Source of the DNA: G963662265 sp963668545
GTDB taxonomy: Bacteria; Spirochaetota; Spirochaetia; CADAEX01
Direction: 5' to 3'
DNA length: 64,000 nt
Assembly: GCA_963668545.1 (NCBI GenBank)
Contig: OY764868.1
Location: 1,426,001 to 1,490,000 of the forward strand
This document shows positions 51,542-59,129 of the stretch, piece after piece (position 1 is the first letter of the stretch; each line of letters opens with the position of its first letter). The position numbers and the translations under genes are program-made. The notes under the pieces were generated by a model, which had not been told where the DNA came from, did no database searches, and saw nothing but the letters and a program-made list of their open reading frames with translations.

Positions 51542-52285
51542 CTATCTGTTAAACCATTTAATAATTCTTTTATCTTTAAAAACTTCCCTACGGCAAGTTT
51601 TATTATCATAATAAAGATCTGCAAAAAAACTGTTCCTTTCTGGCAGCAGCTGGTTGATATTATCCAGTTTCACATATAAATAATCATTTTCAGAGTGTAT
51701 TTCAGTTTCTGACAGATCAACAGAATAACCGAATGGAAGAAGTTCCTTTACAAGAACAGTATTTCCCGAAATAATCATTTTTCTTATATCACTGCTGCTT
51801 ACAGGAATATTCTTATAATTCTGCCTGTTGACAATAACTACTTCAATATCCCTTTTTTTAAGCATATTAAATATATCAAAAGAGTTGGTACTGTGATCAA
51901 CTCCGCATTTGAAATCCTTACCAAGAACAATTTTTTTCAGGTTTAAATGATCAAGTATTGTTCCTATAAAATATTCCCCTTTAAGTTTACTAAAATCACT
52001 GGAAAAGTCAATCAGTACAGTTGTTGTTACCCCAGCTTTGTCAAGAGCGGCTAATTTCTGTCTTAAGGTATATATATTGCCCTCAAAAGCTCTGTTCCTG
52101 ATATAAATAAGAGGATTCCGGATAAAGGTGAATACAACTTTCTCCTCCACATAGGTATCATTCAGCTTGTTTATCAGGTAGCTGTGCCCTCTGTGCACTC
52201 CATCAAAAACTCCTACAGTTGCTGATGCAGGTTCCTTGAGCATATATGTATCTGATGTAAAATCTTCCCATGAAATAATTTTCAT
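51542..52285 (-). CDS. ribF: FAD synthetase half of RibF, no riboflavin kinase domain
   Basis: The N-terminal nucleotidyltransferase domain is complete: GVFDGVHRGHSYLI (residues 25-38), FTFIRNPL, VLIDFSSDFSKL and PVSSSDIRKMI (near 160) are the FMN adenylyltransferase motifs. A normal bifunctional RibF is about 310 residues; this protein stops at 247. Its last 60 residues do not show the riboflavin kinase signature (a GxGR glycine loop and the PTANL motif). It may therefore only make FAD from FMN, leaving phosphorylation of riboflavin to another protein. It sits between truB and rpsO, its usual place. Confidence 0.88.
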   Translation of the reverse strand: MKIISWEDFTSDTYMLKEPASATVGVFDGVHRGHSYLINKLNDTYVEEKVVFTFIRNPLIYIRNRAFEGNIYTLRQKLAALDKAGVTTTVLIDFSSDFSKLKGEYFIGTILDHLNLKKIVLGKDFKCGVDHSTNSFDIFNMLKKRDIEVVIVNRQNYKNIPVSSSDIRKMIISGNTVLVKELLPFGYSVDLSETEIHSENDYLYVKLDNINQLLPERNSFFADLYYDNKTCRREVFKDKRIIKWFNR

Positions 52286-52287
52286 AT

Positions 52288-53172
52288 TTATACGCTTCTT
52301 TCCGGTATGACAAACCTGTAACGGAATTCATTCACTGTTTTTTCGATAAATGCTGTAAAATTATTTTCAGAGTCAAAAACTGCAGAAGGACCATCAGGTA
52401 CTGCTGAAGTAAAGCTTTCTGAATCTGGTTGAATTCCGTTGAGCATTTTATCTCTGAAACTGTCTTTTACTGTGACAGTACTGATTCCCATCTGTTTTAT
52501 CCCGTTATAAGGACTTATAAGCATATCACTTCTGAAATCATCAGGTGAAACTGCATATTTAATGCTGAAACTGCCTATATCTGTTCTGACAAGCGATTTA
52601 AGAAAAGCAGCTGATCCGCATTCTCTTGCAAGGTCTCTTGCTATTGAACGTATATAGGTCCCGGATGAGCATGAAACAGTAAAATTAAGAATATTATCAT
52701 TATAGCTGTTTAGATCAAGTGAGTATATAAAAGAATTCCTCGGTTTAAGATCTGCTTTTATACCTTCACGTGCAAGCTGATACGCCCTTTTCCCGTTTAC
52801 ATGGACAGCAGAATAGACGGGCGGAATCTGTTTTATCTCTCCCCTGAACAATGATGCTTTTGATGAAATAGTTGAAAAATCAGGCAGAAAAGCAGAAACT
52901 GCTGAAGTTTCGCCGGTAATATCCTCAGTATCTTTTTCCTCGCCGAATACAGCTTCTGCTGTATAGGTTTTACGGAAATTCATGAAAAAATCAAAAAAAC
53001 GGGTCATATCTCCTATTAAAATAACCAGAAGTCCCTCTGCAAATGGATCAAGTGTACCGGTATGTCCTGCTTTTTTTGTATTTAATTTTTTTTTTAGAAT
53101 ACTTACAGCCTTGAAGGAAGACATTCCGGCAGGCTTGTTTAACAATGCAAAACCTGATAACGGAAATTTCAA
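52288..53172 (-). CDS. truB: tRNA pseudouridine-55 synthase
   Basis: It makes pseudouridine 55 in the T loop of tRNAs. LNKPAGMSSFKAVSILKK, the catalytic GHTGTLDPFAEGLLVILIG (Asp near residue 42), KTYTAEAVFGEEKDTEDITGE and VSCSSGTYIRSIARDLARECGSAAFLKSLVRTDIG are intact. The 294-residue length is normal. It overlaps rbfA by 4 bases and is followed by ribF after 2. Confidence 0.97.
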   Translation of the reverse strand: MKFPLSGFALLNKPAGMSSFKAVSILKKKLNTKKAGHTGTLDPFAEGLLVILIGDMTRFFDFFMNFRKTYTAEAVFGEEKDTEDITGETSAVSAFLPDFSTISSKASLFRGEIKQIPPVYSAVHVNGKRAYQLAREGIKADLKPRNSFIYSLDLNSYNDNILNFTVSCSSGTYIRSIARDLARECGSAAFLKSLVRTDIGSFSIKYAVSPDDFRSDMLISPYNGIKQMGISTVTVKDSFRDKMLNGIQPDSESFTSAVPDGPSAVFDSENNFTAFIEKTVNEFRYRFVIPERSV

Positions 53173-53516
53173 CTGAGATTATCCTCAATAATCCTGTTAA
53201 TCTCAAAACCCTCTTTCAGGGAATCATCCTTGAAGAATTTAATACGGGGAGTAAGCCTGGTTTTTAATTTTTTGCCTATCACACCCTGGATAAATCCTAC
53301 ACCGTGATTAAGGGCTGATACACTTCTTTCAACTTCTTTATCAGAACAGTAGCCTGAAATATAAATTTTTGCATATCCAAGGTCTGATGAAACATTTACC
53401 CTTGTAATTGATATAAGTTTGTTGACACGGGGATCTTTTATTTTCCCCGTAACAACCATTTTACTTATTTCTTCCTGAATTAATTTTTCAGCCCGCTGTA
53501 TACGGAATTCAGACAT
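53169..53516 (-). CDS. rbfA: Ribosome-binding factor A
   Basis: The 115-residue KH-fold protein acts in late 16S rRNA maturation and 30S assembly. RIQRAEKLIQEEISKMVVTGKIKDPRV and ISITRVNVSSDLGYAKIYIS are the family motifs; the usual LPxxxFxxDxSLxxG end reads LTPRIKFFKDDSLKEGFEINRI. It starts 2 bases after infB. Confidence 0.96.
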   Translation of the reverse strand: MSEFRIQRAEKLIQEEISKMVVTGKIKDPRVNKLISITRVNVSSDLGYAKIYISGYCSDKEVERSVSALNHGVGFIQGVIGKKLKTRLTPRIKFFKDDSLKEGFEINRIIEDNLS

Positions 53517-53518
53517 TT

Positions 53519-56128
53519 CTAACCATCCAGTTTCTTTGAAATTTCTTTTATTTCAATAATTTCAATAATATCACCAACCTGTATATCTGTGAAGTTTTCA
53601 AGACCGATACCACATTCATAACCTGTAGCTACTTCCTTGGCATCATCCTTGAAACGCTTGAGCGATGATATTTTTCCGCTGAAAATGTCAATACCGTCTC
53701 TGTAAAGATGGGCAACTCCCCCTCTCAGTACCTTACCGCTTGTGACATAGCAGCCTGCTATTGTGCCTATTTTGGGAACCTTGAATGTTTCACGAACCTC
53801 GACAGTACCGACAGTTTCCTCTTTAAGTTCAGGAGCAAGCATACCTTCAAGGGCAGTCTTTATATCTTCAACAGCATCATAAATTATATTGTATTTCTTA
53901 ATTTCAACCTTTTCCTGATCTGCAAGAAGCTGTGCCTTGGGAGTCGGCCTTACATGGAACCCGACAATGATCGCATTTGAAGCAGAAGCAAGGTTGACAT
54001 CATTTTCAATGATAGCTCCGGCTGACGAATGTATTACATTAAGCCTTATTTCCTTTGTACTGAGCTTTTCAAGAGCAATCTTGAGCGCTTCAACAGACCC
54101 CTGTACATCTCCCTTGATTATAGCCTTGAGTTCCTGGATCTCACCATCCTGAATTGAATCATAGAGATTATCCAGAGTTACTTTCTTGACATTCTTGGCA
54201 GCACCTATTTTTTCAAGTTCCTGACGTTTTTCTCCAATCTGCCTTGCATATTTTTCATTTTCAGTTACCTGGAACGGATCACCTGCATTAGGCATACCTG
54301 TAAATCCTGAAATTTCAACAGGAGTTGCAGGAGGAGCTGAATCAACTTTTTTCCCCTTGTCATTGAACATTGCCCTGACTTTGCCCGGATAAACACCTGC
54401 AATGAAAGCATCACCTACCTTAAGTGTACCCCTCTCAATAAGAACGGTTGATACAATTCCCCTTCCATGGTCCATCTTTGATTCAATAATCTTGCCTTCT
54501 GCCCTGCAGTTGGGGTTTGCCTTGAGTTCAAGCACTTCTGACTGAAGAAGAATGTTTTCCAGAAGATCATCTATACCTGTTTTCTTGAGAGCGGAAATAT
54601 TTGTGAAAATTGTATTTCCTCCCCAGTCTTCAGGTATGAGGTTGTATTCTGAAAGCTGCTGCTTTACCCTGTCAGGATTGGCATCGTGAAGATCTGTTTT
54701 ATTTACAGCAACAATGATTGGCACACCTGCTTCCTTTGCATGGTTTATTGCTTCAACAGTCTGAGGCATAACACCGTCATTTGCTGCAACAACAAGTACT
54801 ACAATATCTGTTATCTGTGCACCTCTTGCCCTCATGAGAGTAAATGCCTCATGACCGGGAGTATCAAGAAAAACAACACTCTTTCCTTCGGCAACATTGA
54901 CTTTATATGCCCCTATGTGCTGAGTAATACCGCCGTGTTCAGAACCTGCAATATCTGTTGATTTTATTGCATCAAGAAGTTTTGTTTTACCGTGGTCAAC
55001 ATGCCCCATTACAGTTACTATAGGGGGTCTCTCCATTATATCGTCATCATTGCCTTTATCGCATTCTACAATTGTCTCTTCATAAAGGGATACAATATTT
55101 ACCTTGCAGTCAAACTCAGATGCAACAATCTCTGCAGTTTCAGCATCAATCTGCTGGTTGATTGTGACCATCATGCCGAGTCCCATCAGTTTTGCAATAA
55201 GCTCTGATGCTTTAAGGTTCATCTTTTTAGCAAGTTCAGAAACAGTAACAACTTCCATAATATCAATTTCTTTCGGAACAGGATTAGCCATCTGTACTGA
55301 TTTCTTCTTGATCTGGAAATCTTTTTCAATGATATTTTCTTTTTTTGTTTTCTGGTATGATGTTTTTTTCTTTGCCTTGAAAAACTTCTTGGTGGAAGAT
55401 TTTGATGCAGTTTCAGGTTTTATGGGGGCACCACCTGCCGGCTGACCCTGTCTTGGAGGTCTCTGGCCGTCACGGGGCTGGAACCCGCCCTGTCTTGGAG
55501 GTCTCTGGCCGTCACGGGGCTGATAACCGCCCTGTCTCTGACCGTCACGGGGCTGATAACCGCCCTGTCTCTGACCGTCACGGGGCTGATAACCGCCCTG
55601 TCTCTGGCCGTCACGGGGCTGATAACCGCCCTGTCTCTGACCGTCACGGGGCTGATAACCGCCCTGTCTCTGACCGTCACGGGGCTGATAACCGCCCTGT
55701 CTCTGACCGTCACGGGGCTGATAACCGCCCTGTCTCGGAGGTCTCTGACCGTCTCTCTGCTGATAACCGCCCTGTCTCTGGCCGTCACGGGGCTGATAAC
55801 TGCTTCTGTCTGAATCGAATGATCTCACTCTATCACTTGGAGAAGGCCTTTTATCAGAAGGAGATCCTGTTAAAGTATTGAGTTTCTCCGCAGTTGTTCT
55901 TTTAGCTGGAGCAGAATCATCTTTTCTGGCTTTACCTGCCGGTTTATGCTTTACAGTCTCATCAGTTGTATCTTTTTTCCCTGATTTTTTTACTACAACT
56001 ACTTTTTTCTTGACAACAACAACCTTCTTTTTTTCTTCTTCGTCAGGTCCTTTATGGTTTGTCTGAGGTTTTTTGTGTTTAATCAATGTTGTTTTTGGTT
56101 TTTCTTTTTTATCCTGTTCTTCTGCCAT
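53519..56128 (-). CDS. infB: Translation initiation factor IF-2
   Basis: IF-2 is the GTPase that brings initiator tRNA to the 30S subunit and joins the 50S. The G domain has VTVMGHVDHGKTKLLD (near residue 372), GGITQHIGAY, DTPGHEAF, NKTD and the SAL motif, followed by the beta-barrel and C-terminal domains. The N-terminal 290 residues are species-specific: a Lys- and Val-rich part (KKVVVVKKKVVVVKK near 33-48), then ten RDGQR units (residues about 111-230), then an IF2-N fold (VSELAKKMNLKASELIAKLMGLGMMVT). It lies between nusA and rbfA. The 869-residue length is normal for a long-N-terminus IF-2. Confidence 0.97.
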   Translation of the reverse strand: MAEEQDKKEKPKTTLIKHKKPQTNHKGPDEEEKKKVVVVKKKVVVVKKSGKKDTTDETVKHKPAGKARKDDSAPAKRTTAEKLNTLTGSPSDKRPSPSDRVRSFDSDRSSYQPRDGQRQGGYQQRDGQRPPRQGGYQPRDGQRQGGYQPRDGQRQGGYQPRDGQRQGGYQPRDGQRQGGYQPRDGQRQGGYQPRDGQRQGGYQPRDGQRPPRQGGFQPRDGQRPPRQGQPAGGAPIKPETASKSSTKKFFKAKKKTSYQKTKKENIIEKDFQIKKKSVQMANPVPKEIDIMEVVTVSELAKKMNLKASELIAKLMGLGMMVTINQQIDAETAEIVASEFDCKVNIVSLYEETIVECDKGNDDDIMERPPIVTVMGHVDHGKTKLLDAIKSTDIAGSEHGGITQHIGAYKVNVAEGKSVVFLDTPGHEAFTLMRARGAQITDIVVLVVAANDGVMPQTVEAINHAKEAGVPIIVAVNKTDLHDANPDRVKQQLSEYNLIPEDWGGNTIFTNISALKKTGIDDLLENILLQSEVLELKANPNCRAEGKIIESKMDHGRGIVSTVLIERGTLKVGDAFIAGVYPGKVRAMFNDKGKKVDSAPPATPVEISGFTGMPNAGDPFQVTENEKYARQIGEKRQELEKIGAAKNVKKVTLDNLYDSIQDGEIQELKAIIKGDVQGSVEALKIALEKLSTKEIRLNVIHSSAGAIIENDVNLASASNAIIVGFHVRPTPKAQLLADQEKVEIKKYNIIYDAVEDIKTALEGMLAPELKEETVGTVEVRETFKVPKIGTIAGCYVTSGKVLRGGVAHLYRDGIDIFSGKISSLKRFKDDAKEVATGYECGIGLENFTDIQVGDIIEIIEIKEISKKLDG
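55440..55798 (-). repeat. 33-bp tandem repeats in infB
   Basis: A 33-base unit (11 codons, RDGQRQGGYQP) is repeated nearly without change; some copies are extended by 9 bases (PPR insert). Ten copies of RDGQR can be counted. Most differences between copies are silent or single-base, so copy number is probably unstable. The reverse strand and other frames over this region are open too, but those frames are side effects of the repeat. Confidence 0.92.
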
Positions 56129-56151
56129 TTAAAATTTCCTCTCCTGCTGAA

Positions 56152-56237
56152 ACGGATTTATTCTATCCGTATCCTGTAGACTCTGCGACTGCGGATTAAA
56201 TAATTCACAAAGTCTTATTCCGTAAGATTTTACGGAA
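56152..56237 (-). other. Two hairpins in the nusA-infB gap
   Basis: TTCCGTAA/TTACGGAA (56218-56225 with 56230-56237, 4-base loop) sits directly after the nusA stop codon. ACGGAT/ATCCGT (56152-56157 with 56165-56170, 7-base loop) sits 25-40 bases before the infB start. Neither has a T tract, so processing or translation control within the operon is more likely than termination. Confidence 0.5.
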
Positions 56238-57797
56238 TTATTCTTCTATATCATCATCTTCATCATCTTCATCATCATCTTCTTCAAAGCTGAGCCCAAC
56301 ACCGCAGTTTGGACAAGAAGTCATATTTACTGTTATTTTGTTTCCGCATTCCGGACATTCATATTCTTCAGAATCTGAATATTCTTCAGTTTCCTCTTCA
56401 GAAAAATCTTCAACTTCAGAATCCTCAACTTCAGAATCTTCAATTACCAGATCTTCAGATTCTGTTTTCTGCTCATCTGAAATGCTGTCTTCAATTATTT
56501 CAACATTTTCTTCAAGTATTGATTTTATTGAATCAATATCACTGTCAGATAATCCTTCAAGTGAAGTAAGCTGTTCAACCGGCAGAGATAAAAATGTTTC
56601 AATCAATTCTATACCATGCTGTCGCATAAGTTCAACAAGCCTTTCAGGAATTCCAGGCAATTCTTCAATACGGGTAATTTCTTCATTTTTATCTGCAGAT
56701 TCATCTTCTTCTGTGAAAAGATCTGAAAGTGCTTTTTTCTTATCAATGGAGATATCCATTTCTTCGAACTGCTCAAGTGTTTTTACATCAATATTCCAGT
56801 CAACAAGCCTGTTTGCAAGACGTACATTAAGGCCCTGCTTTCCGATTGCCAGGGACAGCTGATTGTCAGCAACTACTGCAAGTGCATGTCTTTTGGCTTC
56901 ATCAAGTACAAATACTGATTCAACATCTGCAGGTGACAGTGCATTTTTTATAAAGACAGTAGGATCTGTATCATATTTAAGAATATCGATTTTTTCCCCT
57001 TCCATCTCTTTTACAACTGCCTGTATTCTCACCCCTTTCAGCCCTACGCAGGCGCCTACAGGATCAACATCTTCCCTGTTTGAATAGACTGCAATTTTTG
57101 TTCTGTATCCCGGTTCCCTGACAATCTTGAAAAGTTCAACTGTCTTGTCATAGATTTCAGGAACTTCAAGTTCAAAAAGTTTTTTTACAAAATCTGTATG
57201 TGTTCTCGAGAGAATAATATTAAGACCGGAATCGGATTTTTCCACCTCATATATTATAGCCTTGATTCTGTCGTTTGGACGGTATATCTCTCTCGGCGAC
57301 TGGAACCTTTTGGGAAGTATTCCTTCTATCTTGCCGAGATCTACATATATGTTGCCGTTTTTTTCTCTCTGGTAATAACCGATTATCATTTCTCCGGTTT
57401 TTTCGATGAATTCGGAGTACAGAGTGTCTTTCTGTATTTCTCTCAGTTTCTGTCTTGCTTTCTGTTTAGCGCTCTGTACAGCTATTCTTTCAAAATCCTT
57501 GGGATTTATTTCAATAAGAAGTTCGTCACCAATTTCACATTCAGAGTTATAGGCAAGAGCATCTTCCAGAGACATTTCTGTCACATCATCAAATACTTCT
57601 TCTACAATTTTCTTTTTTGAAAATACAGTAACCTCTGATTCATCATCATTAAAACGTATAACCGCATTTTCAACTGTGCCGTATCTTCTTTTGTAAGCGG
57701 CCAGCAGAAAATCCTCAATTGTTTTTAATACGAGCTCTCTAGGAATTCCTTTATCCTGTTCAAATAATCTGATTGCATCAGAAAGGTCTGAAGCCAT
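56238..57797 (-). CDS. nusA: Transcription factor NusA with C-terminal zinc ribbon
   Basis: The 519-residue factor binds RNA polymerase and promotes pausing, termination and antitermination. It has the N-terminal polymerase-binding domain, an S1 domain (about 135-200, GEMIIGYYQREKNGNIYVDLGKIEGILP), and two KH domains (DPVGACVGLKGVRIQAVVKEMEGEKIDI; AIGKQGLNVRLANRLVDWNIDV). A helix-hairpin-helix-like segment near 375-430 follows (IEELPGIPERLVELMRQHGIELIETFLSL). After an acidic Ser/Glu stretch it ends with a zinc ribbon, Cys481-x2-Cys484 and Cys495-x2-Cys498, and a run of Asp and Glu. The zinc ribbon is not part of standard NusA. Confidence 0.96.
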   Translation of the reverse strand: MASDLSDAIRLFEQDKGIPRELVLKTIEDFLLAAYKRRYGTVENAVIRFNDDESEVTVFSKKKIVEEVFDDVTEMSLEDALAYNSECEIGDELLIEINPKDFERIAVQSAKQKARQKLREIQKDTLYSEFIEKTGEMIIGYYQREKNGNIYVDLGKIEGILPKRFQSPREIYRPNDRIKAIIYEVEKSDSGLNIILSRTHTDFVKKLFELEVPEIYDKTVELFKIVREPGYRTKIAVYSNREDVDPVGACVGLKGVRIQAVVKEMEGEKIDILKYDTDPTVFIKNALSPADVESVFVLDEAKRHALAVVADNQLSLAIGKQGLNVRLANRLVDWNIDVKTLEQFEEMDISIDKKKALSDLFTEEDESADKNEEITRIEELPGIPERLVELMRQHGIELIETFLSLPVEQLTSLEGLSDSDIDSIKSILEENVEIIEDSISDEQKTESEDLVIEDSEVEDSEVEDFSEEETEEYSDSEEYECPECGNKITVNMTSCPNCGVGLSFEEDDDEDDEDDDIEE

Positions 57798-57800
57798 TAT

Positions 57801-58259
57801 TTAAACCTCCCCTGAAAAATCTAATTTTGCTTTTTTTATTTCAGTAAATGGTAATATTCTCATTTCTCCGGATGACTGTATTTCCACTTCTTTATCATTG
57901 CTGTTTCCAATAATACCCCTGATCCATTCTGAATCATTTTCAAGAAGAATCCTCACATGTCTCCCTTTGAAAACAGCAAACTCATTTGCACTCTTGAAAT
58001 TCCTTGTTATTCCTGGAGATGAAACTTCAAGATAAAAATATCTGTCCTCATTCAGTGCTTCTATTCTTTTCTGAATTGTCCTGTGGACTCTGCTGCAGTC
58101 ATCAATTCCTATACCTTCGGGTGTATGAATTATAAGATGAATATGAAGGTCTTCAGATACTTTTCCGGAAGTGAGTTCCACTATTGTATAACCCATTGCA
58201 TCAACAACAGGGGCTACAATAGAGTAAATATTACTGTTATGTTCTGTTATATAATCCAC
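57801..58259 (-). CDS. rimP: Ribosome maturation factor RimP
   Basis: RimP helps 30S assembly. IVAPVVDAMGYTIVELTSGKVSEDLHIHLIIHTPEGIGIDDCSRVHRTI and YFYLEVSSPGITRNFKSANEFAVFKGRHVRIL are family motifs. The frame is open to 58331, but that part runs through a terminator hairpin. A GTG at 58259 is chosen; it follows AGAGG closely and gives 153 residues, the normal size. It opens the operon rimP-nusA-infB-rbfA-truB-ribF-rpsO-pnp and on. nusA begins 3 bases after its stop. Confidence 0.9.
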   Translation of the reverse strand: MDYITEHNSNIYSIVAPVVDAMGYTIVELTSGKVSEDLHIHLIIHTPEGIGIDDCSRVHRTIQKRIEALNEDRYFYLEVSSPGITRNFKSANEFAVFKGRHVRILLENDSEWIRGIIGNSNDKEVEIQSSGEMRILPFTEIKKAKLDFSGEV

Positions 58260-58271
58260 AATACCTCTGCA

Positions 58272-58301
58272 TAAAAAAAGAGTCGATTTTTTCGACTCTT
58301 T
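58272..58301 (-). terminator. Intrinsic terminator in the rimP leader (likely attenuator)
   Basis: On the minus strand AAAGAGTCGA (58301-58292) pairs perfectly with TCGACTCTTT (58286-58277) around a 5-base A loop, followed by a run of T reaching 58273. It lies 12 bases before the rimP GTG, so there is no room for a promoter behind it. It either ends comF transcripts with read-through into rimP, or attenuates transcription from the promoter at 58331-58359. Confidence 0.85.
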
Positions 58302-58330
58302 CAGGACCGAAATATTTTTAATGTACATCA

Positions 58331-58359
58331 AATTTAGCAGAAAAAATGTTTTTAATCAA
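58331..58359 (-). promoter_or_regulatory. Predicted promoter of the rimP-nusA-infB operon
   Basis: TTGATT (58359-58354) and TAAATT (58336-58331) are exactly 17 bases apart on the minus strand. The -35 overlaps the comF stop codon. The start near 58324 places the terminator hairpin 23 to 52 bases into the leader. Confidence 0.5.
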
Positions 58360-59095
58360 GAGCAATGGTGAGAATATGAATATTATTATTTTTCACAGAT
58401 TTAAGTATGGTTCTGGTGCATTCATTGACAGTTGCACCTGTTGTAAAAATATCATCTATGATAAGTATTCCTCTGAATGAGTTAAGAATAACAGTTTTAA
58501 AGTTTTTTTTTATGTAAAATCTGCTGTTTATATTGCTGAGCCTTTCATATGATGAAAGTTTTTTCTGTTCTGTACCATGCCTTCTTTTTAAAACTGAAAA
58601 TACAGGTATTTTTCTGTTAATGAGATGTCTGGATATTATTTCCATATGGTCCCAGCCCTTGTTTTTCAGTCTTTTTCTGCTGCAGGGGACAGGAATAACA
58701 GCATATCCGCTGTAGAGAGTAAAATAAAATTCAGATATTTTATCTGAAAGAAATAATGAGGCAGATTTGAAATTCCTGAATTTGTAGTTGTGTATAAGCT
58801 GTCTGACTGTCTGATCTGAATATCTCCAGATGGAAATGTTTCTGATGAACAGATAATCCCTGTTTCTGCAGACTGTGCAAAGCTGATCTTCAGAGATAAG
58901 TATTCTGCTGCATTTACTGCAGAAGGATTGATTTGATAAAGAGACATAAAAAGGTGTTGGTATTTTTTTTCTGCATTCTCCGCACAGGTTGTTAATCAAT
59001 CCCGGGTTTACTATTCTGCCGCAGACTATGCATCTCCGGGGGAAAAAATAATAATAGATATATCGCGGTATATTTAACAGAAACATAAAATGCAT
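58352..59095 (-). CDS. comF: ComF-family phosphoribosyltransferase-like protein
   Basis: The 247-residue protein has an N-terminal zinc finger with CxxC pairs (RCIVCGRI, LCGECRKK, FCSKCSRI, LCTVCRN). A phosphoribosyltransferase fold follows with the PRPP loop ILIIDDIFTTGATVNEC near residue 203. In naturally competent bacteria ComF helps DNA uptake and primosome handling; GntX is a relative. The start is uncertain: Met1 and Met4 are both possible and no ribosome-binding site is visible. It lies 34 bases after mutS, which suggests DNA-related use, and ends where the rimP promoter begins. Confidence 0.88.
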   Translation of the reverse strand: MHFMFLLNIPRYIYYYFFPRRCIVCGRIVNPGLINNLCGECRKKIPTPFYVSLSNQSFCSKCSRILISEDQLCTVCRNRDYLFIRNISIWRYSDQTVRQLIHNYKFRNFKSASLFLSDKISEFYFTLYSGYAVIPVPCSRKRLKNKGWDHMEIISRHLINRKIPVFSVLKRRHGTEQKKLSSYERLSNINSRFYIKKNFKTVILNSFRGILIIDDIFTTGATVNECTRTILKSVKNNNIHILTIALD

Positions 59096-59129
59096 AAATA
59101 CATAAAACAGCGTTAATTATTAAGCTGAT

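Noticed and set aside
55402..55881. Long + strand reading frame with repeated arginine-glycine-histidine peptides opposite infB
   Set aside because: It is the complement of the infB tandem repeat; a 33-bp repeat keeps several frames open without selection. No ribosome-binding site or independent start is seen.
58260..58331. Longer RimP starting at 58331
   Set aside because: The extra codons run straight through the terminator stem and T tract, and they add 24 residues not found in the family.
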